This document shows, piece after piece, positions 38,177 through 46,720 of a stretch of DNA of 64,000 nt. The first letter of the stretch is position 1; every line of letters starts with the position of its first letter. Location of the stretch: the NCBI RefSeq assembly GCF_000758545.1, contig NZ_CP009279.1:2480001-2544000 (forward strand). Direction: 5' to 3'. The notes beneath the pieces are model-generated. The model worked only from the letters and a program-made list of their open reading frames with translations. It made no database searches and had not been told where the DNA came from. This stretch comes from Paenibacillus sp. FSL H7-0737. GTDB taxonomy: Bacteria; Bacillota; Bacilli; Paenibacillales; Paenibacillaceae. The position numbers were made by a program, and so were the translations under genes.

Positions 38177-38998
38177 ATGGAGAGTAAAATAATTTTTTGC
38201 CAAACGGAAGATACGAATATGCTGCCGCTGTATGCTACAACCATTGGATTTTGGGAGCATCAGGCAGAAACCTTACGTCCTACCGGATTTCCGGATTACC
38301 AAATACATCAGATTCACGAAGGCAAAGGCGAACTTGTCATTCAGGAGAAACGATATATTGTGGGTTCAGGGGATGTATTCTTTTTGTTCCCGAATATTAC
38401 GCATTCGTATGCGCCAATCAGCAGTAAGTGGAAGCTGTCATGGATTTCATTTAATGGTAGAGAGGCCGGTCAAATGCTGCTGTACGCAGGAATCCGCGAA
38501 TCAGGCCCTGCAAGGTTGAAGGAGGATAAGTGGCTAAATCCTTTAAAAGAAATGCTCAACTTGTCAGATAGTAATGAACTGGAAACGAATCTGGAACGAT
38601 CCAAACAACTATACGCGCTGCTACTGGATTTAAAAAGCAACCTAGTTTCTCCTCTAAACGAGGCTCTTGAATTGGAGCGAATTAAACCGGTGTTGCGACA
38701 TATAGAAAGGAATCTTCATAGGACCCTCCCATTAAAGGAACTTGCGGAGGTTATTGCAGTGTCGCCACAGTATTTATGCAGGCTTTTTCAAAAAACAATT
38801 CATGATCGACCTGTAACCTATATCAACAAGCAACGTATTAACTTGAGTAAACAGCTAATGTTCAATGAACGAGATAAAAAAATGTATGAAATTGCTCAGT
38901 TAGTGGGCTTCGAAAATGCCAGCTACTTTTGTCTAGTGTTTAAGCGGTTGACTGGAATGAGTCCAGAGCAATTTAAACAGCTGCATGGTTTGGACTAG
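38177..38998 (+). CDS. AraC family transcriptional regulator divergent from lacZ
   Basis: About 273 residues. The N-terminal cupin domain includes YQIHQIHEGKGELVIQEK and VGSGDVFFLFPNITHSY. The C-terminal AraC helix-turn-helix pair is LKELAEVIAVSPQYLCRLFQ and MYEIAQLVGFENASYFCLVFKR, ending TGMSPEQFKQ. The start is ambiguous. An ATG at 38117 has GGAG only two bases upstream, which is too close, and would leave just 56 bases for two divergent promoters. ATG at 38177 is therefore used, although its ribosome site is weak. It probably activates lacZ in response to a galactoside. Confidence 0.85.
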   Translation: MESKIIFCQTEDTNMLPLYATTIGFWEHQAETLRPTGFPDYQIHQIHEGKGELVIQEKRYIVGSGDVFFLFPNITHSYAPISSKWKLSWISFNGREAGQMLLYAGIRESGPARLKEDKWLNPLKEMLNLSDSNELETNLERSKQLYALLLDLKSNLVSPLNEALELERIKPVLRHIERNLHRTLPLKELAEVIAVSPQYLCRLFQKTIHDRPVTYINKQRINLSKQLMFNERDKKMYEIAQLVGFENASYFCLVFKRLTGMSPEQFKQLHGLD

Positions 38999-39029
38999 AG
39001 TAATAGAATGCCTCTAAGCCCTATGATAA

Positions 39030-39047
39030 ACGCTAACTTGTTAGCGT
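39030..39047 (+). terminator. Possible weak terminator after the AraC gene
   Basis: ACGCTAA-CTTG-TTAGCGT is a perfect short hairpin 31 bases after the AraC stop. No good T-tract follows, so it could instead be a protein-binding site. Confidence 0.35.
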
Positions 39048-39203
39048 CTAGCACTCCATGATATAGTTTAATTGAGTTCATATATTGTATTTTTCACGAA
39101 TTCGCTCATTTTTTTGCAATATGTGTATGTCCAATCTAATTCAATACATAGAACCAAATTTACGATCAGATATCTAGCAAAGCATCAGGAAGGAGTCATC
39201 AAT

Positions 39204-40109
39204 TTGAATGAGAAGTTAAAAGAGGCATACGAACGTTTGGACTTGCCTGTAGACATTACCCGGGAGGAACTGAATAAAAAGTTTGATTTGCACTTGAAAC
39301 GCCGTAAATCAAATTCCTCAGAAACTGAGGCTGCAGCCTATGAAGAAGAATTTCTGGCTTACAAAACGATCTTAGACGGCTTAGATCAGCAGGAAATTCA
39401 GGAGGCAGAGGACAAGCGGCTAGAGAAATGGGGAGCATTTTCCGGCATAGCGCGTAAATCGGAGAATTTTTTTAGGCTATACAAAGTCCATACATTTGTA
39501 TCTATCGTTGTGCTGTTAGTGCTAATCTTTGGAGGTAACGCTCTTTATAATCAATATCAAGCCAAAAAATATGAAGCTTCACTCCCGCCAGTGGATGTAA
39601 CTATCATGTTCCTAGGAAATTATGAATCTCAAGATCCATCAGGTAAGGATGAAGAGCTTAAACAAGAGATCGTCAATCGTTATCCAGCTTGGAAGCGGGT
39701 AAAGACGGAAGTCGTATACCTTCCCTCAACAGGTGGAGAAGGTGGAGGCGCGTTAGACATGACTTATATCCAGCGCGCGATGGCGATGCTGGCGGCGGAT
39801 CGTCCGAATATTCTTATTTTGGATGATGCTACTTTTGATTGGATCGGACAACAGCAGGGACTTAAGAATCTAGAGCCGTTTGTTAAATCAGCGGGACTTC
39901 CTCTAGATGATATTCGTTTGAAACGTATAAAAAATACGGAGAACGGTGAAGAATGGATCACAGGCGTAGATATCACAGATACGAAATTTGCTACAGACCT
40001 TCCAATTCATTCACGGAAGATGATCATTGGGGTGTTTGGAGAAGATGAAGATAAGAACAAATCAACTGATTTTGTTGAGTTCTTAGTAGGGCAAATGACT
40101 GCTAAATAA
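39204..40109 (+). CDS. Membrane protein with J-like N-terminus and binding-protein-like exterior, unknown function
   Basis: 301 residues. TTG at 39204 is chosen because AAGGAG lies nine bases upstream; the longer frame from 39072 lacks a ribosome site. The N-terminal ~70 residues (EAYERLDLPVDITREELNKKF...EEEFLAYKTIL) have the helix pattern of a J-domain, but no HPD tripeptide is seen. One transmembrane helix (about 97-117, FVSIVVLLVLIFGGNALYN) follows. The ~180-residue outer part, with TIMFLGNYESQD and MLAADRPNILILDDATFDWI, recalls part of an extracellular solute-binding protein. It is a single gene between the AraC regulator and the arabinofuranosidase and ends in its own terminator. Function unknown. 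Confidence 0.75.
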   Translation: MNEKLKEAYERLDLPVDITREELNKKFDLHLKRRKSNSSETEAAAYEEEFLAYKTILDGLDQQEIQEAEDKRLEKWGAFSGIARKSENFFRLYKVHTFVSIVVLLVLIFGGNALYNQYQAKKYEASLPPVDVTIMFLGNYESQDPSGKDEELKQEIVNRYPAWKRVKTEVVYLPSTGGEGGGALDMTYIQRAMAMLAADRPNILILDDATFDWIGQQQGLKNLEPFVKSAGLPLDDIRLKRIKNTENGEEWITGVDITDTKFATDLPIHSRKMIIGVFGEDEDKNKSTDFVEFLVGQMTAK

Positions 40110-40142
40110 ATGAGTAGGTATAAATGGACCTGTGTTATAAAG

Positions 40143-40182
40143 GCCGATGTTGTATGGATTCTCATACGATATCGGCTTTTTT
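40143..40182 (+). terminator. Terminator after the J-like membrane protein gene
   Basis: GCCGATGTTGTATG (40143-40156) pairs with CATACGATATCGGC (40163-40176) with G-T pairs. Six T follow. Confidence 0.85.
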
Positions 40183-40306
40183 GTTGTACATTCAAAGCAT
40201 CTGAATTGACGAATGTGAAGTGAACTCACTATAATTATTTATATAGATATGAACTAAGTAATATAAATATAAACTAAACTGAATTTTACAAGGGAGTGAT
40301 GAAAGA

Positions 40307-42688
40307 ATGAAGACAGAAGGAACTCTGACAATACATACACAGAAGCGTGGTGCAGCATTAGGTGATTTATTTGGAATCTTCTTTGAGGATTTAAATCATG
40401 CGGCAGATGGTGGACTTTATGCTGAGCTAGTTCAGAATCGATCCTTTGAATTTGATCCGATCGATCGGGCCGATTATCATGCGTTAATGGCTTGGGAGCC
40501 TGTAGAACGTGGAGATGGGAAAACTGTAATCACCGTGGAAGATAGCGAGCCCTTGAATGATCGTAATCCACATTATGTAGCCATTGATGTTGTGGCTGAA
40601 GGTGACGGCGTTGGGTTAATGAATCTGGGATTCAATAGTGGTATTCCGGTAAAAGAGGGCGAGAATTATAAGTTCTCGGTATATGCTCGTCGGGAGACAA
40701 GCTTTGACGTACCCCTTATCATATCCATTGAAAGTACAAATGGTATCATTCATGGTGAAGCGGAAATCGCTGTGAATCACTCCGAATGGACTCGATACGA
40801 AGCAGTTATTAAGTCTAAGGCTACAGATACTAGTTCACGTCTTGTAATCGTTACCAAAGGCAGCGGGAGGGTATATCTGGACATGGTTTCTCTGTTTCCG
40901 GAGAAGACCTTTATGAACAGACCTGGGGGCATGCGTGAAGATATTTCACTGTTACTCGCCGACTTAAAGCCTAAATTCATGCGGTTTCCGGGAGGTTGTC
41001 TGGTACATGACGGTTCCTTAAATCCAGATGACAGAGATTCTATGTACAGATGGAAGAATACAATAGGGGATGTGGCACAAAGGCCGGCAAGGCGGAATAA
41101 CTGGTCTTACAATCAGACGCTTGGGTTAGGATACTTTGAATATTTTCAGTTCTGTGAGGATATTGGAGCTAAGCCGATTCCCGTTCTTCCGGGCGGCTAC
41201 GATCCGCATCATAAACGTATGGTGCCGCTGGGTGAATTAATGCCCTGGGTTGAGGATGCACTGGATTTGATCGACTTTGCCAATGGGGACATTTCATCGA
41301 AGTGGGGAAGGATACGTGCGAACCTTGGTCACCCGGAACCTTTTGGGCTAGAGTATATCGGCATCGGCAATGAAGAGGTAGGTGCACCCTTTTTCGAGAG
41401 ATATCCATACTTTCATCAAGCCATTAAAGAGAAATATCCGGATATTAAGGTCATTAATTCGAGCGGTCCATTCTCCGCTGGTAAGGAATATGAGCGGGGC
41501 TGGACATCTGCAAAAGAGAATAAGTCTGATCTTGTAGACGAGCATTATTACTGTACACCTGAATGGTTCCTGGCGAATCATCATCGTTATGATGACTTTA
41601 AGGCGGATGAACCGAAAGTATTCTTAGGTGAATATGCTTCATGGGGCAATACCTATTATAACGCATTAGTGGAAGCAGCTTTTATGACGGGACTTCAGAA
41701 CAACGCTCATGCAGTTGGTTTGGCATGTTATGCTCCTATGCTCTGCAATGTGGATTATATCAACTGGAAGCCGGATCTAATCTGGTTTAATAATTATGAA
41801 GTGTACGGAACTGCGAACTACTATGTTCAAAAGCTATTCATGAACCATCAGGGAGATCAGCTACTGGAGATAAAAGCGAACGGCTTCACAGTACCTGAGG
41901 AACGCAAAGTTGAAGCGATCACAGGAGCGATTAGCTTGGGTGTGGATGCATCCGCTGCTCGATATTCAGAAATCACACTGGTCAACAATGTTACGGGAGA
42001 AGTGAAGACGTATTCTGAGTTGTCAGAAGAAGTATCAAACCTGCTTGATCCTGCTCAGAACGGAACGGCCAAACGAACACTAGAGCTTGGAGAGACGGAG
42101 TGGGAGAGCTATACCTTGAATTTTAAGGCTACTAGAACCGCAGGGAATAAAGGGTTTGTGTTCTATTTTGGTAAAGCAGATGATCAGAGTCATTTGTATT
42201 GGGAACTAGGTGGCTGGCAGAATCAGGATTCCATTGTGGCATCAATTATTAACGGGAGAAACTCTGTGCTTACACATTCTATGTTTAGAGTTGAAACAGA
42301 CGTAGAATACAATCTGATGCTAGAAGTATCAGGCAGACATATTCGTACTTATATTAACGGAGAGCTGATCAATGAGACGGAGGACAAACTTCCGGTCATC
42401 GAACCGCTTTATTACACAGCAAGTGTGGAGGATTCCACAGGGGATATCATTCTTAAGACAGTGAATGTACAAGAGAACAGCGTTTCTGCTGAGATTATAT
42501 TAGAAGAGATGGCAAAAAAGGACTTGTCCATCGACGTATATGAACTATCAGATTACCAGCTTGAGGATGAAAATAACTTCGAGAATAAAGAGTTTGTCTC
42601 CCCTAAGCAAACCAATTTTACGACGATGGGCAGCAGTTTTTCTTATGAGTTCCCTAAACAATCCGTAACGATTTTTAGAATAAAATAA
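40307..42688 (+). CDS. Alpha-L-arabinofuranosidase, GH51 (long form)
   Basis: 793 residues, longer than compact GH51 enzymes (about 500). The start region IFFEDLNHAADGGLYAELVQNRSFEF is diagnostic. A carbohydrate-binding-like insertion (about 60-200) precedes the barrel, which has RFPGGCLVHDG, acid/base E356 in IGIGNEEVG and nucleophile E442 in VFLGEYASWGN. Residues about 590-720 form a laminin-G/concanavalin-like domain (GKADDQSHLYWELGGWQNQD). The family releases terminal arabinofuranose from arabinans and arabinoxylans. No signal peptide is seen, so it acts on imported oligosaccharides. GGGAGTG precedes the ATG. It stands alone between two terminators. Confidence 0.93.
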   Translation: MKTEGTLTIHTQKRGAALGDLFGIFFEDLNHAADGGLYAELVQNRSFEFDPIDRADYHALMAWEPVERGDGKTVITVEDSEPLNDRNPHYVAIDVVAEGDGVGLMNLGFNSGIPVKEGENYKFSVYARRETSFDVPLIISIESTNGIIHGEAEIAVNHSEWTRYEAVIKSKATDTSSRLVIVTKGSGRVYLDMVSLFPEKTFMNRPGGMREDISLLLADLKPKFMRFPGGCLVHDGSLNPDDRDSMYRWKNTIGDVAQRPARRNNWSYNQTLGLGYFEYFQFCEDIGAKPIPVLPGGYDPHHKRMVPLGELMPWVEDALDLIDFANGDISSKWGRIRANLGHPEPFGLEYIGIGNEEVGAPFFERYPYFHQAIKEKYPDIKVINSSGPFSAGKEYERGWTSAKENKSDLVDEHYYCTPEWFLANHHRYDDFKADEPKVFLGEYASWGNTYYNALVEAAFMTGLQNNAHAVGLACYAPMLCNVDYINWKPDLIWFNNYEVYGTANYYVQKLFMNHQGDQLLEIKANGFTVPEERKVEAITGAISLGVDASAARYSEITLVNNVTGEVKTYSELSEEVSNLLDPAQNGTAKRTLELGETEWESYTLNFKATRTAGNKGFVFYFGKADDQSHLYWELGGWQNQDSIVASIINGRNSVLTHSMFRVETDVEYNLMLEVSGRHIRTYINGELINETEDKLPVIEPLYYTASVEDSTGDIILKTVNVQENSVSAEIILEEMAKKDLSIDVYELSDYQLEDENNFENKEFVSPKQTNFTTMGSSFSYEFPKQSVTIFRIK

Positions 42689-42695
42689 AAACTAA

Positions 42696-42743
42696 AAACG
42701 CCCCTCTGAATCCTTAGTGTTAAAAAGGTTCAAAGGGGCGTTT
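42696..42743. terminator. Terminator after GH51
   Basis: AAACGCCCCT (42696-42705) and AGGGGCGTTT (42734-42743) are perfect arms. A second inner stem pairs TGAATCCTT with AAGGTTCA. Its right half overlaps the end of the small minus-strand frame at 42720. Confidence 0.88.
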
Positions 42744-42971
42744 ATGTCCGGTTGTATAGCTGTTCACCCATAGACGATCACATTCTAGGATATTCTCGGT
42801 CATGATAGGTGCAATATCATTAATAGCTGGCCGACGCAGACCATCTTTACACGGTTCACATGTTTTAGTAATGTAATGAGACAGCAGCCACGACCAGTGT
42901 TCTTCTAGTGGGTATACATCTTCGAACTTTAATTTTCTTCTTGCTCTTTTTCTTAGCTTGAATATAATCAC
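42720..42971 (-). CDS. Possible small protein with CxxC motif (doubtful)
   Basis: An 83-codon frame with a basic start (KLRKRARRKLKF), a Trp-rich EEHWSWLLSHYI segment, a CEPC motif and a C-terminal CDRLWVNSYTTGHKRPF. The composition looks protein-like and the frame fills the gap between the GH51 gene and the ArsR-like gene. Against it, the only start is a GTG without ribosome site just after a stop codon, and its last codons lie inside the GH51 terminator. It may be a gene remnant. I do not recognise a family. Confidence 0.3.
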   Translation of the reverse strand: MIIFKLRKRARRKLKFEDVYPLEEHWSWLLSHYITKTCEPCKDGLRRPAINDIAPIMTENILECDRLWVNSYTTGHKRPFEPF

Positions 42972-43099
42972 AGGTAGTAGCTACACTGCATCCATACTTA
43001 TCTCGCTTATGTTAAATTAATGATTAATATTATTGTTAACTAAGGAACTGATTTGTGAATACATAAAAATACTAATTCAAAGGCATAGGAGACAATAAA

Positions 43100-43387
43100 A
43101 TGCACTTAACTACAGATTCAGAATCGCTTCGAGTCTATGAAGCACTTGCAAGTGAAGTCAGGTTAAGGATTATCGAACTACTAGACCGAAAAGAGATGCA
43201 TATTAAAGAACTGGCTGCCGAGCTCTATATAAGTAGTGCGATGGTTAGCACCCATGTTGCCAAGCTACAAAAAGCAGGCCTGATTAACTCTAAAATGAGA
43301 CGTGTGGATGGAGGGACATATAAGTATTGCTCACTGTCTACGAACTGCCTGCAGATTAAATTATCAGGATCTCGGGGAATCTGCTAA
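43100..43387 (+). CDS. Short ArsR-type winged-helix protein, possibly truncated
   Basis: 95 residues with a complete ArsR-like winged helix: YEALASEVRLRIIELLDRKEMHIKELAAELYISSAMVSTHVAKLQKAGLI. TAGGAGA lies upstream of the ATG. The closest proteins I recall in Paenibacillus and related genera continue for another ~200 residues after a CSL(A/S)...I motif. Here the frame ends soon after YKYCSLSTNCLQIKL and the following 128 bases are non-coding and A/T rich. It could be a DNA-binding-only regulator or a decayed remnant. No metal-binding cysteine pattern typical of ArsR/SmtB sensors is present. Confidence 0.65.
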   Translation: MHLTTDSESLRVYEALASEVRLRIIELLDRKEMHIKELAAELYISSAMVSTHVAKLQKAGLINSKMRRVDGGTYKYCSLSTNCLQIKLSGSRGIC

Positions 43388-43447
43388 TCAGATATTGTGA
43401 ATGATACGAAATAGAGAATTAATAAAAATAAAAAAAACATATTGTAA

Positions 43448-43461
43448 TGAAAACGTTTTTA
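43448..43461. promoter_or_regulatory. cre-like / LacI operator copy 1
   Basis: TGAAAACGTTTTTA matches 13 of 14 cre positions and also shares the AAAACGTTTT core of the two operators described below. It is 55 bases before the LacI start. It may be bound by CcpA, by the local LacI regulator, or both. Confidence 0.6.
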
Positions 43462-43476
43462 TGATAATTTAAATTT

Positions 43477-43492
43477 ATAAAAACGTTTTTAT
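43477..43492. promoter_or_regulatory. LacI operator copy 2 (autoregulatory)
   Basis: ATAAAAACGTTTTTAT is a perfect 16-bp palindrome 24 bases before the LacI start. It is identical to the core of the operator before the permease gene at 44715. Confidence 0.75.
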
Positions 43493-43515
43493 TTGTAAAG
43501 GAAGATTGAATCGTT

Positions 43516-44526
43516 ATGGAAAAGGTAACTATCAAAGACGTTGCTAGAGAGGCTGGAGTGTCCATTTCTACAGTTTCCAACGCACTAAATGACGTTGATG
43601 TATTAAATCCGGAGACCAAATCACATGTGCTTAAGGTTGCGAAGCAATTAAATTATGTTCCAAACCTAAATGGCAAGCTCCTAAGGAACGGAAAAACTAA
43701 AATGCTAGGTTTTTTCACGACAAGTGTAGCGGGCCCGTACTTCTATAAGCTGGTGGAGTCCATGTCTCGTGAATGTGATCGGTTAGGTTATGGATTAAAT
43801 GTATTTGTTACAAAGGATAAACAAGTAATTATGAGCAATATTCTAGGTCGACGTGTGGATGGTGTCATTATCTATGAAGAGCTGAGAATAGATGAAGAAG
43901 AAATTGCCGCAATGGTAAAAGACAAGATCAAGGCTGTGTTTCTGGATCGACCACTTAAGAATGAAACGATGGGAAGCGTAATCTTTAATTCGTTTGAATC
44001 TGCTTACGAAGCAACTAAATATTTAATCAGTCTGGGACACAAGAAAATTGCTTACATATCTGGTGTAGATGAGATGTATGACAGTGTTCAGCGGAAAGAA
44101 GGATACTTGGCCGCCTTGCGTCAATATCAGCTTCCGACGAACGAAGAGTATATTATCCAAGGATATTTTGAGGAAGAGAGTACCTATAACGCTATAAAGT
44201 CTCTAGTTCATTTAAGTCCTGAAAAAATGCCTGATGCTTTTTTAGCGGGGAATGATTTGAGTGCCATTGGATGTATTCAAGCTTTGAAATCGAATGGATA
44301 TGAAGTCCCGTTGGATATAAGCGTTATGGGGTTTGACGATATTGATATCGCGCAGTATTTCTCACCGCCATTAACGACGGTAAGAAATCAAATTGCCAGA
44401 CAAGGTATTCTATCCATAAATCACCTGGTTCGCATGATTCAGAAGAAGGAACAGGGCGAAATGATGAAATTGCCAGGTGAGCTAATTGTACGTGGTTCTA
44501 CTCAAGTGAAGATTGATCGGTACTAA
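43516..44526 (+). CDS. LacI family regulator of the adjacent sugar importer
   Basis: 336 residues. The helix-turn-helix VTIKDVAREAGVSISTVSNAL (about 3-23) with hinge precedes a sugar-binding effector domain. That domain contains DGVIIYEELR, AVFLDRPLKNETMGSV, DAFLAGNDLSAIGCIQALKS and VMGFDDIDIAQYFSPPLTTV. Two AAAACGTTTT palindromes lie upstream and a third stands before the permease gene 189 bases downstream, so it very likely controls itself and the importer-GH30 operon. The effector is probably a product of GH30 action. This regulator-plus-operator logic is the best supported in the window. Confidence 0.93.
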   Translation: MEKVTIKDVAREAGVSISTVSNALNDVDVLNPETKSHVLKVAKQLNYVPNLNGKLLRNGKTKMLGFFTTSVAGPYFYKLVESMSRECDRLGYGLNVFVTKDKQVIMSNILGRRVDGVIIYEELRIDEEEIAAMVKDKIKAVFLDRPLKNETMGSVIFNSFESAYEATKYLISLGHKKIAYISGVDEMYDSVQRKEGYLAALRQYQLPTNEEYIIQGYFEEESTYNAIKSLVHLSPEKMPDAFLAGNDLSAIGCIQALKSNGYEVPLDISVMGFDDIDIAQYFSPPLTTVRNQIARQGILSINHLVRMIQKKEQGEMMKLPGELIVRGSTQVKIDRY

Positions 44527-44659
44527 CGCTTTCAAGAAGGGCAACAAGATAGTATCCGATCATTTTTTAAATATAAGAAAGTATATCGTCCTGATAAGGA
44601 CACTGAAGGCGTTTATGCTTGATAATTTTATTGCTTTTAGGAGGTTTTTTTTAAAAAGA

Positions 44660-44677
44660 AATAAAAACGTTTTTATT
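44660..44677. promoter_or_regulatory. LacI operator copy 3 before the importer operon
   Basis: AATAAAAACGTTTTTATT is a perfect 18-bp palindrome 38 bases upstream of the first permease start. It is the most extended of the three copies. Confidence 0.8.
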
Positions 44678-44714
44678 GTTATGGGGATCATGATTTGGAG
44701 GGGAGAAGAAAAAC

Positions 44715-45698
44715 GTGGATAAATTAGCCGTAGTGCCAGTGAACGGGAAGAATCCAATGAACAGTAAGAAACCTATGGGACAGAGGGTCAAAGAATTTGT
44801 GATTGATTATAAGAGGCAATGGGAGATTCAGTCCATGGTCATCCCGGGAATCATTTTTATGATTATCTTTTGTTTCATTCCTATTTACGGATTAACGATT
44901 GCTTTTAAGAGCTACACCGTAATAGACACGCTCGATTCTGCACCATGGGTGGGGCTTGATAATTTCAGAATTATTTTATCAGACAAATATTTTTGGGATG
45001 CTGTAGTCAATACCTTGGGGATCAGCTTTCTGAAATTAGCTATAGGTTTTGTTATTCCAATTATTCTATCCGTCATGATTTATGAATTAAGCGGTGGACG
45101 CTTTAAGAAAATAGTACAGACAATCTCTTATTTACCACACTTTTTGTCCTGGATCGTTCTGGGCGGGATGTTGATTGCTTGGTTCTCTTCCTCCGGTATG
45201 TTTAACGAAATCCTGCTCAATTTGGGGATCATTTCGAAACCGGTAAATATCTTGCTTGATGCGAACAAGTATTGGTGGATTGCAACGTTATCGGATATTT
45301 GGAAAGAGGCAGGTTGGGGAACAATTTTATACTTAGCCATCATGTCCAAAATTGATCCTACTTATTATGAAGCTGCCAAAATAGATGGGGCAAGTCGTAT
45401 GAGACAAATTTGGAATATTACCCTACCTAATATGAAGCCAATTATCAGTTTAAATCTGATTCTGACTGTAAGCGGTTTATTAGGATCGAATCTGGATCAA
45501 ACATTGGTCTTGATGAATTCTCAGAACCGTGCCAAAGCAGAGGTAATCAATTCTTATGTGTATCGTATGGGTATGACGCAAGGTGACTTCTCTTATGCTA
45601 CTGCTGTTGGTTTAGGTGTCTCCATTGTTTCTGTGATCCTACTGATTAGTGCCAACAAAGTGTCCAGCAAATTAAATGATAATCAATCAGTTCTGTAG
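44715..45698 (+). CDS. Sugar ABC transporter permease (LplB type)
   Basis: 327 residues with six predicted helices after a ~35-residue cytoplasmic lead. The first helix is MVIPGIIFMIIFCFIPIYGL and the EAA loop is YYEAAKIDGASRMRQIWNITLP. The start is GTG with GGAGGGGAG eight bases upstream. It is the first gene of the LacI-controlled importer and partners the 45713 product. The ATPase is again not encoded here. Confidence 0.93.
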   Translation: MDKLAVVPVNGKNPMNSKKPMGQRVKEFVIDYKRQWEIQSMVIPGIIFMIIFCFIPIYGLTIAFKSYTVIDTLDSAPWVGLDNFRIILSDKYFWDAVVNTLGISFLKLAIGFVIPIILSVMIYELSGGRFKKIVQTISYLPHFLSWIVLGGMLIAWFSSSGMFNEILLNLGIISKPVNILLDANKYWWIATLSDIWKEAGWGTILYLAIMSKIDPTYYEAAKIDGASRMRQIWNITLPNMKPIISLNLILTVSGLLGSNLDQTLVLMNSQNRAKAEVINSYVYRMGMTQGDFSYATAVGLGVSIVSVILLISANKVSSKLNDNQSVL

Positions 45699-45712
45699 AA
45701 GGAGGCATTTTT

Positions 45713-46600
45713 GTGAATCGTACGGTAGCTAAAGAAGATCTCGACAGTCGAATCTTTAACACTATAAATATTATTTTACTCTGTATCTGTACTGTAATTA
45801 TCGTTGTTCCTTTATGGAATGTGGTCATATCCTCCTTAAGCTCAGGTAAGGCGCTCGCGGAAGGTGGATTTATATTCTGGTCTACTGATTTCTCCTTAGA
45901 GAATTACCGCGCAGTATTTAATGACGAGACGATAGGATTAGCCTTTCTAGTCTCCATTGCCAAAACGTTCATCGGTGTCATTACCCACGTATTCTTTTGC
46001 GCGATGATCGGTTATGGCTTGAGTAAAAAATACATACGTGGCCGCAAGCTATACGTTGCCATGGGTGTAATCACCATGTTCTTCTCAGGTGGTATGATTC
46101 CAACGTATTTATTGATTAAATCACTCGGTCTATTGAACAGCTTTTGGGTTTATATTATCCCGGCTTTGTTCAGTTATTATGACGTAGTTATTCTAATGAA
46201 CTTCTTTAGAAACGTACCGGATTCACTTGAAGAGTCAGCCAAAATCGATGGTGCAGGTGACTGGCGTATATTCCTGAAGATTTTTATCCCTCTTTCCATG
46301 CCGGCTATGGCTACGATCGCGTTATTTAACGGGGTTGGGCAGTGGAATGACTTTATGACCACCAAATTATACATTACCGATCAAGCACTCTATCCGCTGC
46401 AGATGAAGCTCTATGAAATTATCGTTCAGTCGCAAACGCAATCCATGCAAAATGTCGGCGGATCTGCGATTATCGAAACTACTACTAAAGGGGTTCAACT
46501 AGCAACAATTGTCATTACAACTTTGCCGATTGTTGTGATGTATCCAATATTACAGAGGTACTTTATTTCAGGAATGATGATGGGGGCGGTGAAAGAATAG
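45713..46600 (+). CDS. Sugar ABC transporter permease (YtcP/LplC type)
   Basis: 295 residues with six predicted helices. The EAA loop is LEESAKIDGAGDWRIFLKIFIP and the terminus is RYFISGMMMGAVKE. GTG start with AAGGAGG upstream, 14 bases after the first permease. A 10-bp hairpin (46651-46685) separates it from the binding-protein gene. Confidence 0.93.
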   Translation: MNRTVAKEDLDSRIFNTINIILLCICTVIIVVPLWNVVISSLSSGKALAEGGFIFWSTDFSLENYRAVFNDETIGLAFLVSIAKTFIGVITHVFFCAMIGYGLSKKYIRGRKLYVAMGVITMFFSGGMIPTYLLIKSLGLLNSFWVYIIPALFSYYDVVILMNFFRNVPDSLEESAKIDGAGDWRIFLKIFIPLSMPAMATIALFNGVGQWNDFMTTKLYITDQALYPLQMKLYEIIVQSQTQSMQNVGGSAIIETTTKGVQLATIVITTLPIVVMYPILQRYFISGMMMGAVKE

Positions 46601-46650
46601 AAAGATTGGAGGGGTTTTATAGCAAACACTTATGTACGAAATGATCCATC

Positions 46651-46685
46651 GGAAGTGTAGCTTGTACTATCAGATCTACACTTCC
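46651..46685 (+). terminator. Intercistronic hairpin before the binding protein gene
   Basis: GGAAGTGTAG and CTACACTTCC form a perfect 10-bp stem with a 15-base loop. No T-run follows immediately (a TTTTTT occurs about 20 bases on). It could set relative expression of permease and binding protein. Confidence 0.55.
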
Positions 46686-46720
46686 GTTACTACCAAAACT
46701 TTTTTAGGGGGAAACAAGGG

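Noticed and set aside
43448..44677. AAAACGTTTT repeats considered as a CRISPR-like or integration repeat
   Set aside because: Only three copies at irregular spacing, each palindromic and placed at promoters, which fits operators.
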